DNA from: Candidatus Poribacteria bacterium
GTDB lineage: Bacteria > Poribacteria > WGA-4E > WGA-3G
NCBI GenBank assembly: GCA_026702755.1
Contig: JAPPBX010000001.1
Location: 1-64,000, forward strand
Direction of reading: 5' to 3'
DNA: 64,000 nucleotides
How positions within the stretch are numbered: position 1 is the stretch's first letter; each line of letters opens with the position of its first letter. Both the position numbers and the translations under genes were made by a program. A model generated the notes under the pieces. That model ran no database searches. It had not been told where the DNA came from and saw nothing but the letters and a program-made list of their open reading frames with translations. Of the stretch, positions 35,916 to 45,102 are shown piece after piece.

Positions 35916-36782
35916 ATGCCAAGTTCAACATTTTCCTTTAACGTGCCCAGCGAATTTGAATCCACAGAAGTTCCGATCTATTTCACAAGCGAAGACAATT
36001 CCCCCTCTGATGCCCACATTGACGTGTTTGTCAATAAAGTGAAACTCAGGCTTTTTATTGATACTGGACACGGGTATGGCACTGTGAGTCTACCACCATC
36101 TGTTTTGAACAGATTAGAGGTCATATACACAGGTGGCACCAAAGAAAACCACGATTTCAAAGGGCAGAAATATGAGTCACGCCAGTACCTTCTACCCAAA
36201 GTCGAAATCGGATCTCTCGTTTTGGACCAATTGCCAGGTTACGAATTCTTCTCAAGATACGATGACTTGGGCGGGCTTATCGGTTTAACGTTCCTAAATC
36301 AATTCAACGTCCTCATTGACTATCCAAACAGAAAATTCGGTCTGTATCGGAAAGATTTCTATCCAGATTACCTAAAATCGCAAGGTTGGACGAAAGTTCG
36401 GTTAGTTCCACCACTGAGCTTACCGGTTAAACTCAAAGACTATGAGGAAACCTTCATTTTCTGCTTAGATACGGGAGTTGTAGCTGTTGACGAGGAGAGG
36501 CATTCCTACGGGATGATCCGTTCTGCGTCGAAACTCGGTAAGTTGCTACAGCAAAACGAAACCCTTGAACCCGATCCAAGCGACGTTGAAGTATTGGGAA
36601 AATTTAGTTCAAATCAGTTCCGAACACCTTGCAATTACCCACTCGCGCCGATGGATTTTATGCTTGTGGACTATGAATATCCCAAGAGGGACGGTTTTTT
36701 AGGGCATAATTTCTTTTCCAAGTATTCAGTCTTTATCGATTTCACTCAGGATGAACTCCATCTCCGCCCACGTAATAACTAA
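35916..36782 (+). CDS. retropepsin-like aspartyl protease family protein
   Basis: A 288-residue protein with two aspartic-protease signatures. The first is LFIDTGHGYGTVSLP (D49-T-G), and the second is FCLDTGVVAVD near residue 184. The regions after each, with G-L-I-G-L-T-F-L and F-L-G-H-N-F-F, are typical of the flap and G-hydrophobic motifs of bacterial retropepsin-like proteins. One chain carrying both halves would form a pepsin-like active site. No signal peptide is visible. Relatives cleave membrane or self-attached substrates, but this target is unknown. Confidence 0.78.
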   Translation: MPSSTFSFNVPSEFESTEVPIYFTSEDNSPSDAHIDVFVNKVKLRLFIDTGHGYGTVSLPPSVLNRLEVIYTGGTKENHDFKGQKYESRQYLLPKVEIGSLVLDQLPGYEFFSRYDDLGGLIGLTFLNQFNVLIDYPNRKFGLYRKDFYPDYLKSQGWTKVRLVPPLSLPVKLKDYEETFIFCLDTGVVAVDEERHSYGMIRSASKLGKLLQQNETLEPDPSDVEVLGKFSSNQFRTPCNYPLAPMDFMLVDYEYPKRDGFLGHNFFSKYSVFIDFTQDELHLRPRNN

Positions 36783-36889
36783 TTTGGAAAATCCGTTCTT
36801 ACGGAAAATTTGGTTGATAGTAGCGGAGGGCACGTTGACGTAAAGCGGAGCAAAGGCTTACGAAGACTCAAAATGAGGAGGAAACTCTA

Positions 36890-37090
36890 ATGAATGAACC
36901 TTGGATTAGCAATATGGGAATGGTAGGCGGCATACTCGATTCATTGCTGCCCCCTTTGCAACTCAGGATCGCCTTCTGGAGATTCCGACAAATGCTCATC
37001 AAACCAAGTAAGTACCCGCTGCCAATAGTCAACCACATTCGGATAACGTCCTCGTTGCGGTGTATGCCCTTCATTCTCATATCGTGCTAA
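36890..37090 (+). pseudogene. truncated start of an unknown gene
   Basis: A strong GAGGAGGAAACTC precedes an ATG at 36890. The reading frame starts MNEPWISNMGMVGGILDS, resembling the N-terminus of a small membrane protein. It then runs antisense into the 3' end of the S9 peptidase gene at 36941 and loses coding character. I read it as the first 20 or so codons of a gene cut by a rearrangement. Confidence 0.35.
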
Positions 37091-39229
37091 AACTGCCTTT
37101 TTTCCGAGTCTACGTAAACCGGAGAACATTTCCCCTGCCTGCGGGACAGCATCGTCGTCTAATGCACCAACAATCAATAATAAGGGTGTTTCCACCTTGT
37201 CAAGGAAAAAGATCGGGGAGTTTTCAATATATCGTTCTCGGAATTCCCAAAGGGAACCCCCCATTTTGCCCTGACTCCTCTCCGCCCAAGTGATCCAAGG
37301 GCTATCTCCGCCTTCTGTTAAATATCCATATAAACTAATCAAATCGCTAACCGGTGCACTACTGACAGCAGCCGCAAACCGAGACGTTTGCGTAATCAAT
37401 GCATTGACACAGTACCCTCCGTAACTGTGCCCCATCACTCCTAAACGTTTGGCATCAGCAATTCCCATGTCAACTACCGCATCTATACCAGAGAGAACAC
37501 ACTCGGTTAATTCCTGAATCGGTGCGTTGGTTTCCATAGGCATATCTGGGAGAAAGACAACGTAACCTTGCTTCGTGAGCAGAAAATTATGTCCCGTACC
37601 ATCTGTTCCGAAATCGTTGCCCCTATGTGATAGAAAAGAACCACCATAAACCTGTGTGATTAACGGGTAACTCTGTCCTTCAACATAGTCTGCAGGGAAC
37701 AACAATGCGCCTCTTAACTGTTTTCCAACGGGAGTCTGCCAAGTAATACTCTGAAAAGTACCGAGAGGTGTCTTTTCAATGCCGGAATTTAGGCGGGTAA
37801 GTTGTCTTGGGTTTTGAAAGTCAGCATCCGCTATCCACATCTCGGACGGATGACTTATATCTTCAACACTATAGAAAATATTACCCGTCTGAGGTGCAAC
37901 ATCCATATTTCCCTTCCTATTATACACCCGCGTTTCTTCAACCAACCTTGTGATTTTCCGAGTTTTCAGGTTGATGCGATGAAACCCATGTTCTGTCCCC
38001 CTCAATGTCTGAACGGACACCGACTCAGTATTGTCTGGTGACCAGACGGTATCTGCTTCAGCCTGTCGAACAAGCCGAACGACACGTCGGTCAAATCCAT
38101 CTGTTAGTTTCTCAATGGCTCGACTGGCGACCTCAATGCGCCAAAGATGCCCTCGGGCAACACAGAACAGGTGTTGGCTATCTGTACTCCATAAAGGTGG
38201 GTGTGAACTGTTTGCCAGTTCAACATCGGTATCCTGAGTGAGGTTTACTTGACTACCATCAACCGTCGAAATGAGAAAAAGCTCCGATTTTGATGCTTCG
38301 GTTGAGCCGGGATACCCCTCTGTTGTATAAGCAATATAGCGACCATCTGGAGACCAACTAAACAAAAGTCCATGGAACTTAAGTGAATCCGCAATCAACT
38401 TTGGCGGAGTGCCATCAAGCGGAAAAAGATAAAACTCGTACATTCCTTGAGCGTTTTCTAATTTCTCAAATCCCCGAAAGTTCACAACCCCGACAGTTGC
38501 ACCATCAGGTGAAAGACGAAGACCAAATGGATGGAATCCTTGCGCTAACGTCTGGACTTCACCCGTTCCGATTGTTATCACGCCTACATCTGAGCGAAAC
38601 CAATGTCCCCATGAGGGCCACCATAGTTCAGATTCACCTTCGGGGTTTTCTTTGTTTATAGGTGTTTCCTCAGGAACACAACTCGCAAAAACTGTAACAG
38701 ATACCGCTTCTCTGTCTGGTAGTGTTTCTTCCATCACCTCTGTTTCCGGTTGCAGCTTGACAACGATCCGCGTCCCATCAGGTGTCCAGAGCGGCGGTGG
38801 ACCGCTCTGCGAAAACGGTCGAATTGTGACCTCACTCGCGAGTCGCGGCTCATCTTCGCCCCTTTCCCATACCCACAACTGTGCCTTCCCATGCTTATCC
38901 GAATAAAAAGCCAGTTTCTTTCCATCCGGTGACCATGCAGATCTATAACTTGTCCCCCAATTCGGTGTGAGATTTCGTGATTCTCCGTTCTTAACAGTAG
39001 CAAGCCAAATTTCACTTCCTTCAAACCCCTTGTTCAAACCTGAAGGTAGGAAACGTTCAGATATCCTCCTTGCTTGATGTCTACGATAATTCTGAACAAC
39101 GACAGCAAGCTGATTGCCATCAGGCGAAACAGCAATTGAATGAGAATTAGAGAGAAGTTCCAGGCAAAGAATATCATTAATACTCTCCCGCATATCGTTA
39201 TACTGCACCATTCCATCCTTGTCGATCAA
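36941..39229 (-). CDS. S9-family prolyl-oligopeptidase-like serine peptidase
   Basis: A 762-residue protein. The first 450 residues form a propeller of PD40-type blades (SIAVSPDGNQLAV, SAWSPDGKKLAFYSD, FSWSPDGRYIAYT, HPPLWSTDSQHLF), a gate over the active site. The C-terminal alpha/beta-hydrolase domain has LGVMGHSYGGYCVNAL with the catalytic serine (about 602), GALDDDAVPQ with the aspartate and NEGHTPQR with the histidine. It should cut short peptides, probably in the cytoplasm since no signal peptide is visible. The two small genes upstream on this strand (39240-39996) have no clear link to it. Confidence 0.9.
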   Translation of the reverse strand: MIDKDGMVQYNDMRESINDILCLELLSNSHSIAVSPDGNQLAVVVQNYRRHQARRISERFLPSGLNKGFEGSEIWLATVKNGESRNLTPNWGTSYRSAWSPDGKKLAFYSDKHGKAQLWVWERGEDEPRLASEVTIRPFSQSGPPPLWTPDGTRIVVKLQPETEVMEETLPDREAVSVTVFASCVPEETPINKENPEGESELWWPSWGHWFRSDVGVITIGTGEVQTLAQGFHPFGLRLSPDGATVGVVNFRGFEKLENAQGMYEFYLFPLDGTPPKLIADSLKFHGLLFSWSPDGRYIAYTTEGYPGSTEASKSELFLISTVDGSQVNLTQDTDVELANSSHPPLWSTDSQHLFCVARGHLWRIEVASRAIEKLTDGFDRRVVRLVRQAEADTVWSPDNTESVSVQTLRGTEHGFHRINLKTRKITRLVEETRVYNRKGNMDVAPQTGNIFYSVEDISHPSEMWIADADFQNPRQLTRLNSGIEKTPLGTFQSITWQTPVGKQLRGALLFPADYVEGQSYPLITQVYGGSFLSHRGNDFGTDGTGHNFLLTKQGYVVFLPDMPMETNAPIQELTECVLSGIDAVVDMGIADAKRLGVMGHSYGGYCVNALITQTSRFAAAVSSAPVSDLISLYGYLTEGGDSPWITWAERSQGKMGGSLWEFRERYIENSPIFFLDKVETPLLLIVGALDDDAVPQAGEMFSGLRRLGKKAVLARYENEGHTPQRGRYPNVVDYWQRVLTWFDEHLSESPEGDPELQRGQQ

Positions 39230-39239
39230 ATCAAATTCT

Positions 39240-39569
39240 CTAGCTCGGTGAGAAGTCCGTAATATCTGTTAATTCTGATTCTGCTATCAAGAGCGGCATA
39301 CCTCGCAGTACACCACGGTTCGGCGTACATACAAGATAGGTCATCGACTCAAGTATCGCAACCACAAATTCTTTGTTACGCGGGTCCGGTTTCCCCACCT
39401 CCACATAATAGTCTTTGCCTCGTTTCTGATAGGCAATACTGAAAATACGTCGATCTGAGACATCCCAGTCCAGCGTCTCTTCCGCAAATTTCTTGACAGA
39501 TTCCCAGACTTCCTCTGCTTGGGCATCGTCTTTCGCTTTAGGAATAAAAAATTTTGTTTCCGTCGTCAT
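39240..39569 (-). CDS. hypothetical protein, 109 aa
   Basis: A 109-residue protein I do not recognise. The sequence is mixed alpha/beta with a charged N-terminal helix (AQAEEVWESVKKFAEE), two strands with YQKRGKDYYVEVGKPDP, and a hydrophobic C-terminal part (VVAILESMTYLVCTPNRG). AGAGGA precedes the ATG at 39569 at good spacing; a longer start at 39584 is rejected. It stops 10 nt before the S9 peptidase start and may be co-transcribed with it. Confidence 0.6.
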   Translation of the reverse strand: MTTETKFFIPKAKDDAQAEEVWESVKKFAEETLDWDVSDRRIFSIAYQKRGKDYYVEVGKPDPRNKEFVVAILESMTYLVCTPNRGVLRGMPLLIAESELTDITDFSPS

Positions 39570-39648
39570 TTTGATTCCTCTCAAAAATCATCTGGTACAG
39601 GGAACATTGTGATTTAGAAATTCTGAAGTGATAGCACCTATGCCTCAG

Positions 39649-39996
39649 CTAAGCAGCTACTTTTTCGGAAAAGTAGCGATCTAACAATTCTTCCAAATCA
39701 AACAGAGAACCATTTAAATGGACAGGATCAATTGTTAATTCTGTTGCCTCAAGGACAAGATTATCTAACAACTCTGATGTAATAACAGTATTATCCAGAT
39801 CAAACAGATAATGATTTAATTGGACAAAATCTGCGTTTATTTTCTCTGCAAATGTGGTTCCTCTTCGGTTCACTGCGCTAATGCGATCCTCAATTTGCGA
39901 TGCAAGCAACCGCTTTCGCGTAGATTCCACTATTTCCTCAAAGATACCCTCCTCTTTGAGAAAATCATCAAAACTGTCTCCTTCATACTTATTCAT
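39649..39996 (-). CDS. hypothetical acidic protein with internal repeat, 115 aa
   Basis: A 115-residue acidic protein. The N-terminal helix (SFDDFLKEEGIFEEIVES) resembles the start of some antitoxin-like or XRE-partner proteins, but there is no clear helix-turn-helix. The C-terminal half contains two similar segments of about 35 residues: VQLNHYLFDLDNTV and, later, VHLNGSLFDLEELL. I do not recognise the family. The ATG at 39996 is used; a start two codons upstream is equally possible. Confidence 0.5.
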   Translation of the reverse strand: MNKYEGDSFDDFLKEEGIFEEIVESTRKRLLASQIEDRISAVNRRGTTFAEKINADFVQLNHYLFDLDNTVITSELLDNLVLEATELTIDPVHLNGSLFDLEELLDRYFSEKVAA

Positions 39997-40080
39997 AATC
40001 AACCTTTGTGGTAGTACGAAAGAAGGCGAGGCATAGAGACCCCGCCTAATAATAAATCTTGGAGCTACCAGAAGCAGGCA

Positions 40081-40860
40081 CTATGCTGGCAATGCCTCAA
40101 CCGCCTCAAAGAAATCAGCATTCGACGCACTAAACCCGTACTGCTGTTCCACCTCCCGAATAGCGATTTCCGTTGTGAACAGGTTATCGTAAGTATCCGG
40201 GAATTCCACGCCGGTTGTGGCATCACGAAACAGGATGATATTATACCCGTACCGTGCCATCGAACGGATACCGTAATCTCTCCCCAAGACACACCAATTC
40301 GTTGCGAAACCAGCGAAGAGCAGATGCAAGATACGCCGCTCCTCCAAGAGTTCATGCAACTGCTGCCCGGTTGCGATGACGAACTCTTCCGGTTTCACAT
40401 CAATCGCAGGGGAGACAGCAAGTTGCGATGCGAGTTTGTCCCAATGGATGCCGATACCCGGCGGCTGGCTGCGAGGTCCCTGATAAACGGCGTAGTCCCC
40501 CGCACGGCTTCGGAAATCGGAGGGGGGCCATGCTGAAGGTGTAGACGGTTCAGGCGGTTTGTGCCGTTCGAGTTGCGGATATTGCTCCGCTACCGACGGA
40601 GAAGGGGCATGAACGATCGTCAAACCCGCTTCCCGTGCAGCATTTATCACAGGGACAACGCACTCCTTCGTTATCTGCGCCGCGCGTTCTATCCAGCTTT
40701 CAATGAAATGCACGTTCCACAAATCAACGAGGACCAAAGCGGTCTCATCAACCGGTAACGGCATCTCAAATTCGCGCCGGATGAAAGCAGTTTCACGGCA
40801 CGGCACATCTGCTGGCGTACTATCCTGAAAATATCGGACGCGTAAATTTAGCGTTTTCAC
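40081..40860 (-). CDS. isochorismatase-family cysteine hydrolase
   Basis: A 259-residue hydrolase with the isochorismatase/nicotinamidase triad: ALVLVDLWNVHF (Asp), a lysine later, and FAGFATNWCVLGRDYG (Cys about 190). Members act on nicotinamide, ureidoacrylate, biuret or isochorismate. YNIILFRDATTGVE is the C-terminal block. The start is a GTG overlapping the stop of the M16 gene by 3 nt, so translation is coupled. Substrate unknown. Confidence 0.88.
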   Translation of the reverse strand: MKTLNLRVRYFQDSTPADVPCRETAFIRREFEMPLPVDETALVLVDLWNVHFIESWIERAAQITKECVVPVINAAREAGLTIVHAPSPSVAEQYPQLERHKPPEPSTPSAWPPSDFRSRAGDYAVYQGPRSQPPGIGIHWDKLASQLAVSPAIDVKPEEFVIATGQQLHELLEERRILHLLFAGFATNWCVLGRDYGIRSMARYGYNIILFRDATTGVEFPDTYDNLFTTEIAIREVEQQYGFSASNADFFEAVEALPA

Positions 40861-43007
40861 TTTGGCTCCTGAAATAGCGATTCGTCAAGTTCAGCGTTTA
40901 TTGTGACACTACTTATACGAGTTTCAGTGAACTGTTCACCCTCTACATTCTGCACAACATGATAAGGGATTTTGACACCCTCAACATCGCGATAATCGTC
41001 CATGACGGCTTCCTTATTCAGTGCAACACCCTGTTCCGTCTCGCGGAATTCCATTTTCACTATATAGTGGGTCTCTTCACTGATAAAGACTTTGAGTGCT
41101 TCACCCGAAGGCTGTTTGACAAGCAGAATGGCAGTGGGTTTTCCCATTACCTCCTCCGTGCCAGCGTGTTGGACCGAACCATTGTCCTGTATCAGATTTG
41201 CAAGTAGCCAAATCGGCTCTCTGAAAATGCCGTCCTTCAAGGAAGCCGTCATTTCCGGAGGCAAGGGTTGCGGTCCCATAGGGGTCAGTGCAAATCCAGA
41301 AGTGCCATCAAAGGCAACACTCATTTCTCCTTGGGGCATCTTGATATCTTGACGCAATTTGTCCGGATAGACTTGGTATATTTTTACATCAAGGTTCATC
41401 GGTCCCATTGGTGAATTAGCCGCAGTGCGCCCCTCTACAACAATATTTTTCACTGCTTGCAACTTCTCAAGACCACCGTGTGCCTCGACTGCCATTGCGA
41501 CGATCTCTTTGGCTTTCGCCATGTCGCCTTCACTCGCTTCAGGCATCGGTTCCGCAGGTGGTGGAGGTGCGGGTTGCTCTATCTCAATCACGTTAACTTC
41601 CCCGAACTCATCAAGCGGTCGGTCAAAATTGGCTTTGTTTCCGACAGTAACAATCGTGAGTGCGTCCGGATGGAGATACTTCTGTGCGACTGCCTGTACA
41701 TCCTCCGCTGTGACCTTAGCAATGTTATCGGTAAAGGTTTCAAGGAAGCCTGGGGCATAACCGCGATAGTCGAGCATCATCTGCTGAAAGGCGATCTGTG
41801 CACTACTCTCAAACCCAAAGACAAACGAATTGATGAGTGAATCTTTGGTACGCTGCAACTCTGCTTCCGGTACAGGCGTATCTCGGAGACCTTTGACGAC
41901 ATCAACAATGAGTGAGATCGCTTCTGCCGTTTTCTCGGTACGGGTTTGCGAATAAGCGAACCATTCCCCCGGATTCGTGTAGTAACTCGTTTGCATTATG
42001 CTACCGACCATATAAGCGAGACCGTGTTTCTCGCGCACTTCCCTCATCAAGCGAGACGTGAATCCGCCTTCACCGAGTATATCGTTCATGACCCGAAGTG
42101 CAAAGAAGTCGGGAAAATCAGGTGTGCGCTTGATGCCGAAATGCCCGATTAACATCACTGACTGCGGGAGATTCTTGAAAATATAATTAACGGAGGGTTT
42201 CGGGGTAGGATCCACGGTTGGAACATCAGGAAATGCAATAGCTGCGGGTTCCCAACCCTTAAACACTTTTTCCAACTGTGCGATCAAGGTTTCCGTTTCA
42301 AAGTCACCGGTAATCGCGAGCATCATGTTATCGGGGTGGTAATATTTCGCATGAAAGGCTTTGAGATCATCAACAGTGATACTTTCTATGCCCGCCATTT
42401 CGGTATACCACCCGAAGGGATGGTCGATTCCGTAAAGCAGCGCAGAGAAGTTGCGCCACGCGAGTTGAATAGGGTTATCGTTGCGGCGACGGATACGTTC
42501 GATCGACTGCTGCTTGCGGAGTTCCAATTTGTCTTCACGAAACGCGGGATTCCTGAGCACATCCGCAAAGATTACCAATCCTTTCTCGATGTCTTCTGCG
42601 AGTGTTGAGAGATTAATCGTGCCATACTCGCGGGACATGCCGACTTCAACAGAAGCCGCCATTGATTCTAATTCCTCGTTCAGTGCGTCCGGTTCACGCG
42701 ATACCGTGCCACCTGTTCGCATAACGGTTGCGAATATTGATGATAAACCCACCTTATCCGCAGGATCGTAGATGTCACCGGTTTTAATCAAGCCGCTGAT
42801 GTTGAAAAGCGGTAACTCGTGGTCCTCAAGGAGGTAAAGCACCATCCCGTTCGAGAGCATCCGTTTCTCTGGAACAGGCGGTTTAAACTCAATCGGTTCA
42901 AAGGTAAGTTCTTCGTGTGGTTTCGCGAATGTAGACGGAATACCCCACACGATAAGGCAGGCAATCAGCGTCGCGATGCCCAATCCGGTAAAGGTTTGTT
43001 TCTTCAT
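40857..43007 (-). CDS. inactive-type M16 peptidase subunit with C-terminal LolA-like domain
   Basis: A 716-residue exported protein with signal peptide (IATLIACLIVWGIPSTFA). Residues 45-470 form the two-half M16 fold, but the zinc motif HxxEH is missing: the place reads GLSSIFATVMRTGGT (87-101). It is therefore the non-catalytic partner of the HxxEH-bearing subunit next to it. Residues 490-716 form a beta-rich domain (VKIYQVYPDKLRQDIKMPQ, VFISEETHYIVKMEF, YHVVQNVEG) similar to LolA-type lipoprotein carriers. The fusion is notable. The upstream gene's stop overlaps this start (TAATG). Confidence 0.88.
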   Translation of the reverse strand: MKKQTFTGLGIATLIACLIVWGIPSTFAKPHEELTFEPIEFKPPVPEKRMLSNGMVLYLLEDHELPLFNISGLIKTGDIYDPADKVGLSSIFATVMRTGGTVSREPDALNEELESMAASVEVGMSREYGTINLSTLAEDIEKGLVIFADVLRNPAFREDKLELRKQQSIERIRRRNDNPIQLAWRNFSALLYGIDHPFGWYTEMAGIESITVDDLKAFHAKYYHPDNMMLAITGDFETETLIAQLEKVFKGWEPAAIAFPDVPTVDPTPKPSVNYIFKNLPQSVMLIGHFGIKRTPDFPDFFALRVMNDILGEGGFTSRLMREVREKHGLAYMVGSIMQTSYYTNPGEWFAYSQTRTEKTAEAISLIVDVVKGLRDTPVPEAELQRTKDSLINSFVFGFESSAQIAFQQMMLDYRGYAPGFLETFTDNIAKVTAEDVQAVAQKYLHPDALTIVTVGNKANFDRPLDEFGEVNVIEIEQPAPPPPAEPMPEASEGDMAKAKEIVAMAVEAHGGLEKLQAVKNIVVEGRTAANSPMGPMNLDVKIYQVYPDKLRQDIKMPQGEMSVAFDGTSGFALTPMGPQPLPPEMTASLKDGIFREPIWLLANLIQDNGSVQHAGTEEVMGKPTAILLVKQPSGEALKVFISEETHYIVKMEFRETEQGVALNKEAVMDDYRDVEGVKIPYHVVQNVEGEQFTETRISSVTINAELDESLFQEPK

Positions 43008-44524
43008 TATTCGCTGCCCTCCGTATCTTCACCGGCGGGTGCTTCTGCCTCTTTTTTAACGAGTGTACCGACGGTGCGGTTGCTTTTCGTGAAATAGGTT
43101 TTTGCGACTCTCATGATGTCCTCTGGCGTAACTTTGTATATGTTTTCACGCCATTGTAGAATATAACGCCAATCGCCAGCGATCGCTTCAAAGAAGGTGA
43201 GTTGACGTGCCATACCAGCGTTCGAGCTGAGCCCTCGGATGAAACTGGCATCCACCTGTTTGAGAATCCGTTTGAACTCTTTCTCAGCAACGGGTTCGGT
43301 TTTGAGCCTTTCAAGTTCGGCGTAAATCGCTTCTTCAAGGTCGACAGTTGTGTGTGGCGATCGTGGTGCACCATCTATGACGAAAAGATTGTCGTAGCGC
43401 GCCCCCGGATACCCGTTCAATGAATCAGCAGAGATGGCTATCCCCTTCTCAACAATGTTTTTGTAAAACCGAGAGGTGCGTCCATCGGAAAGGATCGCGC
43501 TGATAAAATCGAGTACATAGTCGTCGAAATGTGGAATTGTCGGTTTATGGTATCCAATCATGATTTGCGGTTCGGCATCAAATTCGACTTCCACACGACG
43601 TTCACCTTCCTGTGGCAGTTCCTTAGTTGTCACTTCAGGAGGGAGCGGCTGTGACGGTATATCACCGAAATGCTTCTCAATGAGCGAGATGGTCTCGTCT
43701 ATGTCGATATTCCCGATAATAGCCATGACAGAGTTATTCGGGGCATAGTGGATACGAAAAAACTCTTCCGCCTTGCGCCGATTCAGCATGGCAATATCCG
43801 AGGGCCATCCGATAATTGGTATGCCGTAAGGGTGTGCAGTGAATGCAGTCGCCATAAACTGTTCATAGAGTTTACCACCCGGTTGGGTATCAACACGCAT
43901 CCGGCGTTCCTCTTTGACCGCCTCGCGTTCTACATAAAATTCGCGTAGAACAGCGTTCTTAAGCCGATCTGACTCCAGGGTCGCCCATAACTCTAACTTG
44001 TTAGACGGCAACTCCACAGTGTAAATGGTATAGTCAACCGAAGTTCCAGCGTTGAAGCCCGTGCTACCGTGTTGCGTATATATTTCGGTGTATTCGCCGG
44101 TGACAATCCACTCTTTTGCGAGTTCCTGTTGTGTTTTGAGTGCCTCTTCTAACTCAGCTATCTTTTCTGCATCTGCTCTGGAGCCTTTTGCGCGTTCCAT
44201 ATCAAGTGCGTCGCCTATCCGATCAATTTCGGCAAGCACTACCTGTTCTTTTTCATAGTCTCTCGTGCCGATTGTTTTAGTGCCTTTGAACAGCATGTGT
44301 TCGAGCATGTGTGCGATACCGCGTGTATCATCTGATTCATCCACGGAACCGGCTTTAAAGAGGATGTATGGTGCGATCGTAGGAGACGTGTCGCGTTTGA
44401 TCATCAATAACTTCAGACCGTTGGGGAAAATGTGCTCCACCACCCGATCTCCGAGGTCTTGCGCTGATGCTATCCCGTGTAAAGCAACGAAGAATAGAAT
44501 CAGCAAATAACGTATCTGTTTCAT
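43007..44524 (-). CDS. M16-family zinc metallopeptidase (active subunit)
   Basis: A 505-residue exported protein with signal peptide (YLLILFFVALHGIASA). The inverted zinc motif is DDTRGIAHMLEHMLFKGT, with H72, E75 and H76; the distal glutamate should lie in the following helix region (YVEREAVKEERR). It carries the catalytic site of a clamshell peptidase whose second half comes from the next gene on this strand, which lacks HxxEH. The pair is coupled by TAATG. It probably degrades peptides in the periplasm. Confidence 0.92.
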   Translation of the reverse strand: MKQIRYLLILFFVALHGIASAQDLGDRVVEHIFPNGLKLLMIKRDTSPTIAPYILFKAGSVDESDDTRGIAHMLEHMLFKGTKTIGTRDYEKEQVVLAEIDRIGDALDMERAKGSRADAEKIAELEEALKTQQELAKEWIVTGEYTEIYTQHGSTGFNAGTSVDYTIYTVELPSNKLELWATLESDRLKNAVLREFYVEREAVKEERRMRVDTQPGGKLYEQFMATAFTAHPYGIPIIGWPSDIAMLNRRKAEEFFRIHYAPNNSVMAIIGNIDIDETISLIEKHFGDIPSQPLPPEVTTKELPQEGERRVEVEFDAEPQIMIGYHKPTIPHFDDYVLDFISAILSDGRTSRFYKNIVEKGIAISADSLNGYPGARYDNLFVIDGAPRSPHTTVDLEEAIYAELERLKTEPVAEKEFKRILKQVDASFIRGLSSNAGMARQLTFFEAIAGDWRYILQWRENIYKVTPEDIMRVAKTYFTKSNRTVGTLVKKEAEAPAGEDTEGSE

Positions 44525-44683
44525 TTTTTATTGCGGCACCTCGTCTCAGATAGAGACCCGATATTGGGCAGCGCCGCTTCCTTTCCTTTCAAAGCCCTCA
44601 GTTAGAAAACAGGGCTGTTGGCATTTTCAAGTATCAATTAAGAAAATAAAAAAATAAGGAATACAATAGAAAACGGAAAAGAA

Positions 44684-44705
44684 GCCTCAACTACGGAATT
44701 GAGGC
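44684..44705 (-). terminator. terminator of the rubredoxin-like gene
   Basis: On the minus strand GCCTCAA pairs with TTGAGGC, followed by a T-rich TTCTTTTCC. It lies just past the stop at 44718. The rest of the 44525-44683 gap holds only AT-rich sequence and a weak hairpin. Confidence 0.7.
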
Positions 44706-44717
44706 TCCTCCAACGCT

Positions 44718-44975
44718 TTATTCTTTCGGCAAGTCACCGAGTAAGCCAACAAGGGCAAACCTGATGTGCGACGAGAGTGCAGAGTTCTCCGCGCGAAGGT
44801 CTGCTCCTTCTTCATCTGGATACATGACATGTGCTGCCACCGCACGTTTCACCCATCGCTCTGCTCTATCATCGTAAGGGATATACTTTTCTTTGGGTGC
44901 CGTGCACGCAGGACACTCTTCTGGTGGGCTATCTGCTTCCTTCCACAAATAACCACAGGCTACACAAACAAACAT
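44718..44975 (-). CDS. rubredoxin-like small iron/zinc protein
   Basis: An 85-residue protein with two C-x2-C pairs (C4, C7 and C21, C24): FVCVACGYLWKE and EECPACTAPKEKY. This is the rubredoxin or rubrerythrin-tail metal site. The C-terminal 50 residues are helical and not part of rubredoxin. It may carry electrons in oxidative-stress defence. GAAAGGACT precedes the ATG. Confidence 0.8.
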   Translation of the reverse strand: MFVCVACGYLWKEADSPPEECPACTAPKEKYIPYDDRAERWVKRAVAAHVMYPDEEGADLRAENSALSSHIRFALVGLLGDLPKE

Positions 44976-45102
44976 TGCAAAGTCCTTTCTCTATTTTGAA
45001 ATAAATTGAAGTTATAGGTTTTAAAGTTACAATCAACGACTGCATTTTAGCAGATTACACTTTGAGATACAAGTTTTAAATTCCGAGATTTTATTTAAAG
45101 CC

